Positions 1-9,317 of a stretch of DNA of 64,000 nt are shown here, one piece after another (within the stretch, counting starts at the first letter, position 1; each line of letters begins with the position of its first letter). The translations under genes were made by a program, and so were the position numbers. Below the pieces are notes generated by a model, which searched no databases, was not told the DNA's origin, and saw nothing but the letters and a program-made list of their open reading frames with translations. This DNA is from Flavipsychrobacter stenotrophus (GTDB lineage: Bacteria > Bacteroidota > Bacteroidia > Chitinophagales > Chitinophagaceae), in the NCBI RefSeq assembly GCF_002954265.1, contig NZ_PPSL01000004.1, positions 372,001 through 436,000 of the forward strand. The letters run 5' to 3'.

Positions 1-3000
1 AAGCACCGGCTGTGTCATCCACGAGTGTATTATTCTCATTGCCCGGGTGGCTATTGCTGTTGAACTGAGTAACCCCCAGCATATAAGCATCCTTCGGCTT
101 AGTGCATGATGGGCAAGACGTATCTGCGAGCACATTGACAAATTCACTATCGAGCAGGTATAGCCGAACGCCGATACTATCGGTAATTGCTTGAGCAGCT
201 GTTATAGTATAGCTGCGTGGCATTACATATTGTGTAGTGGTAGGGTTAGTGATGTTGGTTTGTGCATACAAGTTTACATTGGTAGCGCCTAGCGACTGCC
301 CCTGCGGATTTACTGCTGCAAGCAGCTGGTTGTTTTGCAGATAGTCAGTCCAATTGCTGCCGCTGAGATCATGGCTTACCAATGTTGTGTTTTCAGCCGG
401 GAATATCTGGTTGGCAAGGTCAAAGACATGCACGTCATCTATTGCAAATCCTTCAAAGGTGGCGCCGGGGTCGGACTGCAATGCGAAACGGAAATTAATA
501 ACGGTGCCTGCGCCTACCGGCTTAGGAATAGGTATAGACGCTACGTGCCAGCGGGTAAAGCCATTGCTTGTCCATGCACTGAAGGTAGAATCGTACCAGT
601 TGGTGCCGCGGTTGGCACTGCCCAGTTTCAGCCAGGTTACACCATTGTAGGTGTATTCGATGTAAGCTTTATCGCAAAGCACATTGCCACAGTTTTCAAT
701 ATCGAGCGCGGCACTAAAGCTAAGCATAGGAGCATTAAGACCGCTGATGTCGAAGCACGGTGAGTAGAGGTATGATTGTTCCAGGTTGTTGTACCTGCCT
801 GCAAGTTTTGTCTTCCAAGCTTTTGTGCCGCTTGCTGCCCTGTTGATATTGGTAGATGCAGGTGTGCCAAATTGCCATGAATTATTGATGCCATCAGCAT
901 AATAACCACCATCACCTCCCTCAAAATTTTCGAGATATGGATAGGAAGTAATAATAGGATTGTTGCGGTATTTATAATTCAGTAAGCTGTCATTGGGGAG
1001 GTACGTGTCTCCCGCAACACTCAGCCAGATATCGGCACTATGGCTGGTGCCCGCAGGCATATTCAAGAGTTGGGGGAATGTGTATTGTACTGTGTTCTTG
1101 GCGGTGATAGAATCGAGTATGCCGCTGAATATTGTGCCCCCATCGGCCCTGTAAAAAAGCTGCACATTATACAATGTGTAATTAACTCCATTGTGCACCT
1201 CCACGGTTAGTGGTTGCGCCGCAGACAGCCCGCAGTTGGTAGGCAGCGGACTCACCACGCTCAGTACCTGCGCATCATTGGCAACGGTGTATATTTTCAC
1301 ATTATCAATAGTAATACCATTACCAAAGTTGGCTGCAGCGATCAACGAGGTGTCGTTCTGTCCGAAAGATACCTGCAGGCTACTTGAAAAGTTGAGGTGT
1401 TCATTCCTGGCCGCATCTGTTAAAGACAATGAAACAGCTTTCTTAGGGAAACCGGGATAAGCATTCAAGTCGTATGTGAACAGCGGCGTCCAGGATGCGG
1501 CGTCATTGGCGCGTGAGTTGACCACATTGCCGGCGGCCACTTTTGGAGTGCCGTGTAATACATAGTCAAAATCCAGTCTTACCTCAGTCTTGCCGGTATC
1601 GTAATTAGAAAGATTGAAGGTGCCGGTGAACAGGTTGTTGCTGCCTGAGGACACGCTACGGTCGTCATCGAGACTTATAGATCGAACCCCGCCAATAGTA
1701 ACGTCTTCATTGACAAATGATCTTATTCTGCCCGCAGTGTCTCCTGTTGCAAAATCCCAATGCCCATTAGGTGCTACGCCAAAGGAATCGCGGCCGGTAA
1801 TATTCATCTTACCCATTGTTTCAAAATCATCGAGGTAGGGTAGAGAAATAGTATCGTTGGGGATATTAATAACAGTGAAACGTAGGGTGTCATTGCCAAC
1901 CTGCGGGTCTGTAAGTGCCAGGTTCTGCACCGCTACAGTAAATTGGTAAGTTCCCGTTGCAGACATGTCGATACCCGTAGCGCCAGTTGTAGCAGTGCCA
2001 TTGGCGGGTATAGGGGGCGTAGACATTGCATTCCACGGGCCGCCATTTAAGCTATAAGATACACTGTAATTATTAGCAATTGTATTATCCAGATTTCTGA
2101 GCTGCACCGTTACACTCTCGCTGCTGCCGGGCTGGGTAGAAGTATGCATACGGCCACTTACAGGGCTTATTGCTTTTTCTATCATCAGGTCGCCATTAGA
2201 AACAGGGTCGGTACAAGTGCCGTTGTTAGCAATGGTAATGAGTGCTTTGCTGCGGTAGCCGGGAATACCATTGATGACAGGCTTTACAGCTACATAAGAT
2301 TTTTCTGTCAATGACATTCCGCTGAACGAATAAGTAGTATCGGTAGCCGTACCTACCTGTTGCATGTACAATCCTTTCTTGGCAAAAACCTGGTAAGTTG
2401 TTACGCCGGGTACCGGTGACCAGTGTATGTTGATATAGCCCGGACATTGTGTTGCCGCCAGACCAACAATCGGTTGCGTGTTGATAGCAAATCTGCCTGA
2501 TGTCATTGTCTCAGTAGTGCCATTCTTAGAAAGCTTTATGAGGCAGTTGCCTGAATTGATACCGGCAGGAAAGAAAGAATAGTAACGCTGTGTTGCCGCT
2601 ATAGTGCTGCTCAATGTTGTCCAACTGCCGCCATTGTTGGTAGACAGTTCTGCGGTAAATGTGTGGGTTCTATCTGCGGTGTTCCAGAAGATGCGAATGG
2701 TATCCTGGTTGCCAAGCTGTTCGCCGCCAAGTGGGTACGTGAGTACGGTGCCGGCTGCAATAACATCGTAGGCAACAACATATCGTTGTGCAGGGAAGGG
2801 TACATTATAACCTTTTACTTTAATGGCAAATGCGCCTGCGGGTGGATTGTTTATGGTTACCTGCTCCACGTTGTTCAGGTGGTCTGCTTTTTCAACCGCT
2901 ACGTTGTTGACATTGGCAGGGGTAGGATCGCAGACAAGCGGCAGGTGGGTTGGTGTGGTGCTGCCGGTTACGCTCAGGTCAAGATCGTTGACCAGCTGAG

Positions 3001-4645
3001 TAGCAGAGGCAGTGCTGGCGGGCATATCATGCCAGTACAACATTACCTTTAGTTGTGCGGTATTAGCAGGTATGGTTATGTTCACGGTTTGCGAATCACC
3101 ATTGTTTATAGTGTCAAGGTAGAACCTGTTATTGTCCATTATCTGCAAAGAGCGCGATACATCTACAGCACCAAAACCATAGCTGTAGTCAGGGCCGGGG
3201 TTGCCCAGGTCCATAGTGCCGCTGAGGAGTATTGTCTTGAGCAGATCACCTCGTGGAGCAGTGCCGCTATGTGTATGCTTGTATCGCTGAGTGAGCACGG
3301 CAAGTGCGCCTGTGGCCTGGGGTGCAGCCATGCTTGTGCCGGCTGCCCATATGTAGTCGTCAACACCCACCGTGGAGTAGGCACCAAGGCCAACTGCTAT
3401 TGTTTCGGGCTTCATGCGGCCATCTTTAGTTGGTCCTCTCGACTCATCGGGCGACTGGCCGAGCAGGTCGGTCATGCTACCCACCACCATGGCGTTCTTT
3501 GATGGTTGGTAACCACCACCTACAGTGGCAAAGCCGGTAGGGTAGGGCGAGCAAGACATCCATCCATCATTACCCGATGCAAAGACATGCAATACCTCAG
3601 GGTACTGAATTGAAATAGTATCTAAGAAACGGGAGTAGCCGTCGTAGGTGCCGGAGTAATCGCAGTCGCCGAGGAGCACACCATAAGAATTGTTGGTAAG
3701 CGTCATGTTGTAATCATGCAGCATGGGGCCGGTAGCTGGTATTACCTGGTCGTACAAATAGTCGAGCAGCAATACATGCGGCGCCATACCCTCAGCCATT
3801 GGGTCTACAGTTCCGGCACCACCTATTATGCCATTTACATGTGATCCGTGTGAGCGCATCCGTGCCGGGTTAAAGTTGGTTATCCTTTCTTTTATGTCGG
3901 CATGGTATATGCCCGATGCATCATCGCCCACACCTACTGTTACACTATCACCCATTAATCCATAACCGCCAAGCGAAGTCGGTGATATAGAGATGTTCCC
4001 CTTAATCGCAGGTCGGCTTTGCAGGTCATACGGAACCATGTTGGTAACCGGGCTTATGTTCTGTACGCCATACCAAGTTGCCAGTCCGTGTATTTTATCG
4101 GCGGCAATAACCAGTTTATAGGCGCCATATTGCTCCATTGTGCTGGTGTTGATCTGTGCACCCATGGCCGCTGCAAATTGCTTTATGTCGGCTTTACCTA
4201 TGCCGGGATAGAACGTGACCAATATTTCCAGATTGCCTTTTGCTTCACTCACTTTTTTCCATACATATTTGTCAGCCTTCCACCTGGGTTGCATGTTGGT
4301 GATGCTGTAGGCTGATCTAAGTAGTGCGCCATCGAATGATGATGTTGGCTGAATAAATGCCGAATAAGTATTATCGGGCAAGTAATCCAGCAGGGAAATG
4401 CCCTGTTCTTTCAATGCGGTCTTCTGCTGTTGCGTGGGCAGGCTGGCGAAATGAATAAGTGCAAGAACAGGGTCTTTTAACGGTGTTGTTCGAATGCTGT
4501 CTATCCACTTGGTAGCATTGTTTTGCAGCGTTATTGTCTCGTTCCTTAATTGCAGTGTATGCCTGCTGTTTTGGGCAAAAGCAATGTTGAGACACAATAG
4601 GGCAGTAATTGACAAGGCTACTGTTTTTTGTATATATCTGAGCAT
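1..4645 (-). CDS. Secreted S8 (subtilisin-like) serine protease, C-terminus cut by window edge
   Basis: An open frame starts at an ATG at 4645 and stays open to the left edge, giving about 1548 codons; the stop lies outside the window. Residues 1-25 are a signal peptide ending AFAQ. The subtilase triad is visible: Asp241 in VGVGDDASG, His266 in SHGSHVNGIIGG and Ser438 in AAGTSMAAPQATG, with an oxyanion Asn in TNNSYG. A beta-sandwich domain follows the protease (about 450-560), then an Fn3-like stretch and several jelly-roll/MAM-like segments (for example FDYVLHG and LSFSAALDIEN). By analogy with Bacteroidota relatives it is an exported protease, probably using the type IX system, but the sorting domain would lie beyond the edge. 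The many short plus-strand ORFs across this stretch are antisense shadows. Confidence 0.92.
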   Translation of the reverse strand, partial: MLRYIQKTVALSITALLCLNIAFAQNSRHTLQLRNETITLQNNATKWIDSIRTTPLKDPVLALIHFASLPTQQQKTALKEQGISLLDYLPDNTYSAFIQPTSSFDGALLRSAYSITNMQPRWKADKYVWKKVSEAKGNLEILVTFYPGIGKADIKQFAAAMGAQINTSTMEQYGAYKLVIAADKIHGLATWYGVQNISPVTNMVPYDLQSRPAIKGNISISPTSLGGYGLMGDSVTVGVGDDASGIYHADIKERITNFNPARMRSHGSHVNGIIGGAGTVDPMAEGMAPHVLLLDYLYDQVIPATGPMLHDYNMTLTNNSYGVLLGDCDYSGTYDGYSRFLDTISIQYPEVLHVFASGNDGWMSCSPYPTGFATVGGGYQPSKNAMVVGSMTDLLGQSPDESRGPTKDGRMKPETIAVGLGAYSTVGVDDYIWAAGTSMAAPQATGALAVLTQRYKHTHSGTAPRGDLLKTILLSGTMDLGNPGPDYSYGFGAVDVSRSLQIMDNNRFYLDTINNGDSQTVNITIPANTAQLKVMLYWHDMPASTASATQLVNDLDLSVTGSTTPTHLPLVCDPTPANVNNVAVEKADHLNNVEQVTINNPPAGAFAIKVKGYNVPFPAQRYVVAYDVIAAGTVLTYPLGGEQLGNQDTIRIFWNTADRTHTFTAELSTNNGGSWTTLSSTIAATQRYYSFFPAGINSGNCLIKLSKNGTTETMTSGRFAINTQPIVGLAATQCPGYINIHWSPVPGVTTYQVFAKKGLYMQQVGTATDTTYSFSGMSLTEKSYVAVKPVINGIPGYRSKALITIANNGTCTDPVSNGDLMIEKAISPVSGRMHTSTQPGSSESVTVQLRNLDNTIANNYSVSYSLNGGPWNAMSTPPIPANGTATTGATGIDMSATGTYQFTVAVQNLALTDPQVGNDTLRFTVINIPNDTISLPYLDDFETMGKMNITGRDSFGVAPNGHWDFATGDTAGRIRSFVNEDVTIGGVRSISLDDDRSVSSGSNNLFTGTFNLSNYDTGKTEVRLDFDYVLHGTPKVAAGNVVNSRANDAASWTPLFTYDLNAYPGFPKKAVSLSLTDAARNEHLNFSSSLQVSFGQNDTSLIAAANFGNGITIDNVKIYTVANDAQVLSVVSPLPTNCGLSAAQPLTVEVHNGVNYTLYNVQLFYRADGGTIFSGILDSITAKNTVQYTFPQLLNMPAGTSHSADIWLSVAGDTYLPNDSLLNYKYRNNPIITSYPYLENFEGGDGGYYADGINNSWQFGTPASTNINRAASGTKAWKTKLAGRYNNLEQSYLYSPCFDISGLNAPMLSFSAALDIENCGNVLCDKAYIEYTYNGVTWLKLGSANRGTNWYDSTFSAWTSNGFTRWHVASIPIPKPVGAGTVINFRFALQSDPGATFEGFAIDDVHVFDLANQIFPAENTTLVSHDLSGSNWTDYLQNNQLLAAVNPQGQSLGATNVNLYAQTNITNPTTTQYVMPRSYTITAAQAITDSIGVRLYLLDSEFVNVLADTSCPSCTKPKDAYMLGVTQFNSNSHPGNENNTLVDDTAGA

Positions 4646-4874
4646 ATTGGTATTAATTATTTCCCCGCTATTGACAGAGCGGGTTGGTTTATCGTCTTTT
4701 CTCACATGTAATTTACGCCAAAAATGTGGTTTAGGTTGTGTCTACTACCTAACGCCTAAGAGAATTTATTATTATCCGTCCAGTCCCGCTCCCTGCTCCT
4801 ACATCGCTTTCCGCTCCCTCCCCCGCTCCTATCTTACTGGTATGATATTTATGCCATTATAAAAAAGCAATTTT

Positions 4875-5369
4875 ATGAACGCTGCAATCGGAATATACGA
4901 AGATCATGATGCCGCCGTTGAGGCTATCTCTAAACTACATGACAAGGGATACCCCGTGGCGCAATTGACCATAATGGGCCTAACTGAAACCGAAGTAATT
5001 GATAATGAACTTCGCGTAATGCAGAAGAGCCCGATAAAAGTAGCGGGATTGGGAACAGGTGTTGCATTGGGTACTACCGTCGGACTACTTACTGGTGTCG
5101 GTCTGTTCGCCATACCCGGGTTGGGTGTGTTGTTTGGTGCAGGCGCTTTGGTAGGTGCTATTGCCGGTTTCGATTTTGGATTGATAGGCGGTGGTATAGC
5201 TTCTGTTTTGGCATCAGTAGGTGTTAAAGACGAGATAGCCGAAAAATATGATACTCTATTAAAAGCGGGCAAATACCTGGTTATCGCCAATGGTTCTAAA
5301 GAAGAAGTAGAAAATGCCAAGAAGCATTTACATGACCATGCTACTCATAGTGAGCTGAATATGTATTGA
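4875..5369 (+). CDS. General stress protein-like, glycine-zipper membrane-associated protein
   Basis: A 164-residue protein. Residues 1-50 (MNAAIGIYEDHDAAVEAI...) resemble the N-terminal fold of YflT/DUF1269-like general stress proteins. Residues about 55-118 are a run of glycine-rich hydrophobic helices (GLGTGVALGTTVGLLTGVG and so on), a glycine-zipper pattern able to insert into a membrane. The C-terminal part is soluble (KYLVIANGSKEEVENAKKHL) and resembles the second half of a ferredoxin-like stress domain. It starts at the only plausible ATG; no Shine-Dalgarno is seen. It stands alone, 56 bp before an acetyltransferase gene on the same strand. Family assignment rests on pattern only; the exact function is not known. 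Confidence 0.75.
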   Translation: MNAAIGIYEDHDAAVEAISKLHDKGYPVAQLTIMGLTETEVIDNELRVMQKSPIKVAGLGTGVALGTTVGLLTGVGLFAIPGLGVLFGAGALVGAIAGFDFGLIGGGIASVLASVGVKDEIAEKYDTLLKAGKYLVIANGSKEEVENAKKHLHDHATHSELNMY

Positions 5370-5425
5370 TACGAGCATGAAATTTATTTCCCCAACTTCA
5401 TTAATATTGCGGTAAGCGATTAACT

Positions 5426-6019
5426 ATGAGTTGGATACAGCATCCCGTTGTTTTAGAGGGCGAAAAAGTAAAATTGGTTCCGTTAGATGCGGATCATTTT
5501 CATGATCTGTTGCAAATAGGCGGACAGGAAAAGATATGGGAACATATTTCCATTAATGGTGCAGATCAGAATATCTTAGTTACTCACTTGCGCAGTGCAT
5601 TGCTGAAAAGGGCAACGGGTGAGCAATATCCATTTACTGTGATTGATAAACTGCAGAATAATATCATCGGTAGCACGCTGTTCCATAACATATTTCCACA
5701 GCACCATAAACTAGAAATAGGGTGGACCTGGTACGATCCTATTTACTGGCGTACAGGTTATAATCGTGAATGTAAGTTGCTGTTACTCACCTATGCTTTC
5801 GAAACATTGAAGGCCGTGAGGGTACAGCTGGTAACTGATGCAACAAATTTTCGCAGCCGCACTGCAATAGAGGGCATTGGTGCCACTTTTGAAGGAGAGC
5901 TGCGCAAAGAGCGCATACGTGCCAATGGCGCCTATCGCAATACTGCTATGTACAGTATTATAGATGATGAATGGCCTAAAGTGAAAAAAACATTGCAGCA
6001 GAAACTGGCAGCGTATTAG
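5426..6019 (+). CDS. GNAT family N-acetyltransferase (RimJ/RimL type)
   Basis: A 197-residue protein with the layout of RimJ/RimL-type acetyltransferases: an N-terminal LVPLDADHFHDLL strand-helix, a central EIGWTWYDPIYWRTGYN stretch and the acetyl-CoA loop region (WRTGYNRECKLLLLTYAFETL), then VTDATNFRSRTAIEGIGATFEGELRK, which matches the usual N-x-x-S-x-x-A-x-E-x-x-G-F motif. It would transfer an acetyl group from acetyl-CoA to an amine; the substrate cannot be read from sequence. The stop lies only 2 bp from the stop of the convergent small gene at 6022-6195. Confidence 0.88.
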   Translation: MSWIQHPVVLEGEKVKLVPLDADHFHDLLQIGGQEKIWEHISINGADQNILVTHLRSALLKRATGEQYPFTVIDKLQNNIIGSTLFHNIFPQHHKLEIGWTWYDPIYWRTGYNRECKLLLLTYAFETLKAVRVQLVTDATNFRSRTAIEGIGATFEGELRKERIRANGAYRNTAMYSIIDDEWPKVKKTLQQKLAAY

Positions 6020-6021
6020 TT

Positions 6022-6195
6022 TCATCTGCGCGTGGTTAGTAAAAAATAGATCACATAAGCAACAAAATAAACGAGCGTAACTATCCTGAGTGTTTTGCCG
6101 ATTATCTTGTTTGTTTTAGCTGCAGCGTTGGCTTTGAGGGCCTTTAAGTTGTCTTTTGGATACTTATTGGTCGGGTCAATAGCATGCCTTTTCAT
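6022..6195 (-). CDS. Small single-pass membrane protein (57 aa), overlapping the TPR gene
   Basis: On the minus strand an ATG at 6195 opens a 57-codon frame (MKRHAIDPTNKYPKDNLKAL...) that ends with TGA at 6022-6024. The first 35 residues are basic and helical (NAAAKTNKIIGKTLR); they are followed by one strong transmembrane helix (IVTLVYFVAYVIYFLL) and a short basic tail TTRR, consistent with an inner-membrane protein. The start lies inside the last codons of the TPR gene (20-bp overlap) and is preceded by AAAGGA, one of the few Shine-Dalgarno-like sequences here, which supports coupled translation. I do not recognise the family. The coupling suggests it works with the TPR protein, for example as its membrane anchor; that is inference. 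Confidence 0.6.
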   Translation of the reverse strand: MKRHAIDPTNKYPKDNLKALKANAAAKTNKIIGKTLRIVTLVYFVAYVIYFLLTTRR

Positions 6196-8131
6196 ACATT
6201 TCCTTTGCCTTCTTTTTATCGTTCAGGTGCATGTGTAGCAGGTAGCCATAGTCGTTATAGAGATTAGTATTTTCGGGGTTCAGCGCCAGCGCATTTTCAA
6301 AATAAACCGCGGCCTGTTCATGTTCCTCAAACCTATCTGAAAGCAGGTTGGCCAGATTGTAAAAACCGAAAGAATATTCGGGATCAGCCTTTATCGCATT
6401 TTCGAGATGACTCCTTGCCGCGTCATAATTATTATAATGGAAGCTCTCCAACAAACCTAAATAATTATGACTACCTGCATGAGCAGGATTAATAGCAATG
6501 GCCTTTTCATAATTAACGCGCGCAGCGTCATGGTCTTTTAGCCTGTAATGTAGTAGTAAGGCGTACTCAAAATAGGTGAACTCATTTTCCGGTCTTAGCT
6601 CTATAGCGCGGATAAAATGTTGTTGAGACAACTCATATTCATTGAAATGATCGTCGAGCAGGTTGGCCAGGTTGTTATGAGCTATTGCATCGAGTGGGTT
6701 GATCTCGATGGCTTTTTCATAGTTCTTCCTGGCGCCCTGTTGGTCGTCCAGATTTTCAGAAAGTAGTAAGCCAAGGTTGTTATAAGCGCCCGAGAAGAGC
6801 GGCTCTACTGCGATCGCTTTTTCGTAATAGTACTTCGCCTGTTCGTAATTGTTATAGAAGTTCTTTTCCACGTTGCCCAGGTTAAAGTAGGGCCAGTGCA
6901 GCATTGGTGCTACTTCTATTGCCTTCAGATAGCTGCTGCGGGCACCCTCATAGTCTTTAAATTTATCTACCAGTAGCACGGCAAGATCGTTATACGTGTC
7001 ACCATTGGTGGGTTGTGCGGCTATAGATCGCTCCAGGGCCTCTTTGGCACCTTCATAATCATTGTATTGGTCTTCCAGCAGTTCTGCCAGGTTATTATAG
7101 GCATAACTAAAATAGGGGTCTATGTCTGTTGCCAGCTGGTAGTGGTGTTTTGCCAGGTCATATTCCTTCATCCTGTCGCTCAGCAGGTTGGCAAAGTGGT
7201 AGTGACCTTCTACATAGAATGGATCTATCTCCAGTGCCTTTTCGTAGTATGTCTTTGCTGTTGGCAGGTCATTAAATTCTACCTCTGCCAATAGCGCCAG
7301 GTATTTATACGCTTTCAGATAGTTGGGATCCAGAGCTATTGTCTTCTCGTAGTAGGTGCGTGCCGCTTCATAGTCCTTCAGCCTGAAGTCGTGGAGCAGC
7401 GCAAGGTTGTACCAGCCACCGGCAAGGTCGGGCGCTACTTCTGTAACCTTTAGTAAATGTTCTCTTGCGCCCTCGAAATCACCAAAATGATCTTCCAGCA
7501 GGAAAGATAGATTGCTGTGATATTCTGCTTCGTCGCTCTTTAGTTCTATGGCTTGTGCATACATAGCCCTTGCTTGTTCCGGGTCTCCCAAATGACGGTA
7601 CAGCAGTACGCCCAGGCTATTATGGTAATCCGGATCGTCGGGGTTAATGTCAATTGCCATCAGGTAGTGTTGGCGGGCTTTTTCGTATTGGCCTGTATGG
7701 TTATGCAGCATGTTGGCGTAGAAATAGTGGGTAACACTATCGTACGGATCTGCATCTATAGCTTTTTCGAAATAGATGGTTGCCTGCTCATAATCGGCAT
7801 AGCGGTCTTCGTAAAGATTGGCCAGATTGTAGTAGCCAAAAGCATCATCAGGATCATGAGCTATCGCCTGTTCGAAGTAGGCCTTGGCAGCATCGTAGTT
7901 GTTGAAGTGCCTGTCCATGAGCAGGCCAAGATCGTTATAGGCATGGGTAGGCTTGTCAGGACTCTTGCTGAGCCCTATCTCATAATGCTGCTTCGCGAGT
8001 TCAAACTCGCCAAAATGTGTTCTAAGCAGATTGGCCAGGTCGAAATGCGCATCTGCATCATCCGGGTTTGTGAGTATCTGTCGTTCATAACCCTCCCTTT
8101 CCAATTGGTATTCCCAATCCTGTTTTTCCAT
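6176..8131 (-). CDS. TPR solenoid protein, about 18 repeats of 35 residues
   Basis: The 651-residue product is almost nothing but tetratricopeptide repeats. The unit has a strict 35-residue period with the pattern YEqAkxYYEKAIaidPxxxxxYxNLAnLLxDhFxd; 18 units can be counted from about residue 15 to the end, plus a terminal capping helix (KKKAKEMYEKACY). There is no signal peptide or membrane segment, so a cytoplasmic scaffold is likely. The extra residue compared with canonical 34-residue TPRs sits in the turn between hairpins (HFGD/YE). The start at 8131 is the first ATG and faces the divergent PAS gene at 8299. TPR proteins bind partners; none is indicated except the overlapping small membrane protein downstream. 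Confidence 0.93.
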   Translation of the reverse strand: MEKQDWEYQLEREGYERQILTNPDDADAHFDLANLLRTHFGEFELAKQHYEIGLSKSPDKPTHAYNDLGLLMDRHFNNYDAAKAYFEQAIAHDPDDAFGYYNLANLYEDRYADYEQATIYFEKAIDADPYDSVTHYFYANMLHNHTGQYEKARQHYLMAIDINPDDPDYHNSLGVLLYRHLGDPEQARAMYAQAIELKSDEAEYHSNLSFLLEDHFGDFEGAREHLLKVTEVAPDLAGGWYNLALLHDFRLKDYEAARTYYEKTIALDPNYLKAYKYLALLAEVEFNDLPTAKTYYEKALEIDPFYVEGHYHFANLLSDRMKEYDLAKHHYQLATDIDPYFSYAYNNLAELLEDQYNDYEGAKEALERSIAAQPTNGDTYNDLAVLLVDKFKDYEGARSSYLKAIEVAPMLHWPYFNLGNVEKNFYNNYEQAKYYYEKAIAVEPLFSGAYNNLGLLLSENLDDQQGARKNYEKAIEINPLDAIAHNNLANLLDDHFNEYELSQQHFIRAIELRPENEFTYFEYALLLHYRLKDHDAARVNYEKAIAINPAHAGSHNYLGLLESFHYNNYDAARSHLENAIKADPEYSFGFYNLANLLSDRFEEHEQAAVYFENALALNPENTNLYNDYGYLLHMHLNDKKKAKEMYEKACY

Positions 8132-8248
8132 ACGCTACAATGCAAAAATATTGCAAGAACCGCAGATTTCACTTTTTCATCTTACTATAAGTACTTTTTT
8201 GATAGGGTTATTCGCAGCAAAGGAGTGTTAACGGCGGTTTGGTATAGT

Positions 8249-8279
8249 TTTGATATTACCCATTTTACCTGTATTTTTG
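8249..8279 (+). promoter_or_regulatory. Bacteroidota-type promoter for the PAS gene
   Basis: TTTG at 8249-8252 and TATTTTTG at 8272-8279, separated by 19 bp, fit the -33 TTTG / -7 TAnnTTTG consensus of the Bacteroidota primary sigma factor. The ATG follows 19 bp later. A second -7 like TAGTTTTG lies at 8245-8252. Confidence 0.6.
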
Positions 8280-8298
8280 AAATAGACCATTTTTCTTA

Positions 8299-9270
8299 AT
8301 GAACCATTCCGCTGCCGCTGATATTCAAACTATTCTGGACAACATTGTTGACGGCTTTCTCATCCTGGATAAAGAATGGAATATAAAATGGTGCAATAAA
8401 GCTTTTGAAAATATTGTCGGATCATACAGTGTAAAGGCTAATGACGGCAATTTTAGAAAAATAGGGCAGTCTATAGATGGACTTGACATAATCGGGCAAA
8501 TAAAAGATAGTGCCGAAACAGGTGAGCGCCAGGAAATGGAGGTTTACCTTACGCAAACAAAAACATGGTATTCATTGAATATCTATTGCTCTGCCGATAA
8601 TGTTGTTATCTGTTTTCATGATATTACCTGCAATAAGGCTGATACCAACAATGTGCTTATTGATGAGCAGAACCTACGTATCCTAATGGATATCATCGAT
8701 CAGCCTGTTTGGTTGGTAGACAGGGAATGCAATATTCTGCTATGTAATGAGGCATTTAAAAGATGGATAGCCTACTTTATTGGTACGCCATTGGCGAAAG
8801 GGGATAATGTTCTGGATATTAAGCTGGGGCCAGACTATCTGAATAAATTCAAGATGTGCTATGAGTTGGCACTAAATGGTAAGACGTTTAATACCGTAGA
8901 AGACCTGATGGTGAATGGCGAGATGAAATTCTCTACAATCAGCTTCAACCCGGTTTTTGATAAAGACAATAAACTTACAGGCATCAGTTGCCACGCGTCA
9001 GACATTACCGATCAGCGCAAAAGCCTTACCCGCATTGATGCGCAGACACAGTTGCTGATGGAGATTGCCAACATACAGTCGCACAAAGTGCGCGGCCCCG
9101 TAACCACTATAATGGGCCTGGTCAAAGTGTTTGACTATGACGATCCCGCTAATCCTGAAAATATGGAGGTGCTGCAGGGTATTGCATCAGTAACCGACTC
9201 GCTCGATGTGATCGTTCGCGATGTGATCCGTAATATCAATAAACTCAATAAGCACACCAGGAAGTTGTAG
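8299..9270 (+). CDS. Two-PAS sensor protein ending in an H-box-like domain, no kinase domain
   Basis: A 323-residue protein. PAS domain 1 spans about residues 8-110 (ILDNIVDGFLILDKEWNI) and PAS domain 2 about 118-245 (DIIDQPVWLVDRECNILL). The last about 70 residues contain QSHKVRGPVTTIMGLV with His262, placed like the phospho-accepting His of a HisKA dimerisation helix, followed by one more long helix to the stop. No N, G1, F or G2 boxes follow, so there is no ATPase domain. The acidic residue normally after the His (H-E/D) is Lys here. There is no membrane segment, so sensing is likely cytoplasmic. It could be a phosphotransfer or dimerisation partner for other kinases; this is inference. 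The same ending occurs in the coiled-coil protein at 22326-23777. Confidence 0.85.
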   Translation: MNHSAAADIQTILDNIVDGFLILDKEWNIKWCNKAFENIVGSYSVKANDGNFRKIGQSIDGLDIIGQIKDSAETGERQEMEVYLTQTKTWYSLNIYCSADNVVICFHDITCNKADTNNVLIDEQNLRILMDIIDQPVWLVDRECNILLCNEAFKRWIAYFIGTPLAKGDNVLDIKLGPDYLNKFKMCYELALNGKTFNTVEDLMVNGEMKFSTISFNPVFDKDNKLTGISCHASDITDQRKSLTRIDAQTQLLMEIANIQSHKVRGPVTTIMGLVKVFDYDDPANPENMEVLQGIASVTDSLDVIVRDVIRNINKLNKHTRKL

Positions 9271-9277
9271 CAACAAG

Positions 9278-9303
9278 AAAGCCTCTGTTGTTATGGAGGC
9301 TTT
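9278..9303. terminator. Hairpin terminator between convergent genes
   Basis: AAAGCCTC at 9278-9285 pairs with GAGGCTTT at 9296-9303 and is followed by a T run. It lies between the convergent PAS and Bax-inhibitor genes and can serve both. Confidence 0.75.
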
Positions 9304-9317
9304 TTGGCTTGAGAATT

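Noticed and set aside
335-4862. Several plus-strand ORFs of 60-150 codons
   Set aside because: They are antisense to one long minus-strand protease frame with signal peptide and complete catalytic triad; none has a coherent protein character.
7013-8299. A 248-codon and other plus-strand ORFs across the TPR gene
   Set aside because: They are the antisense reading of regular TPR codons (runs of Ile, Val, Cys), not an independent gene.
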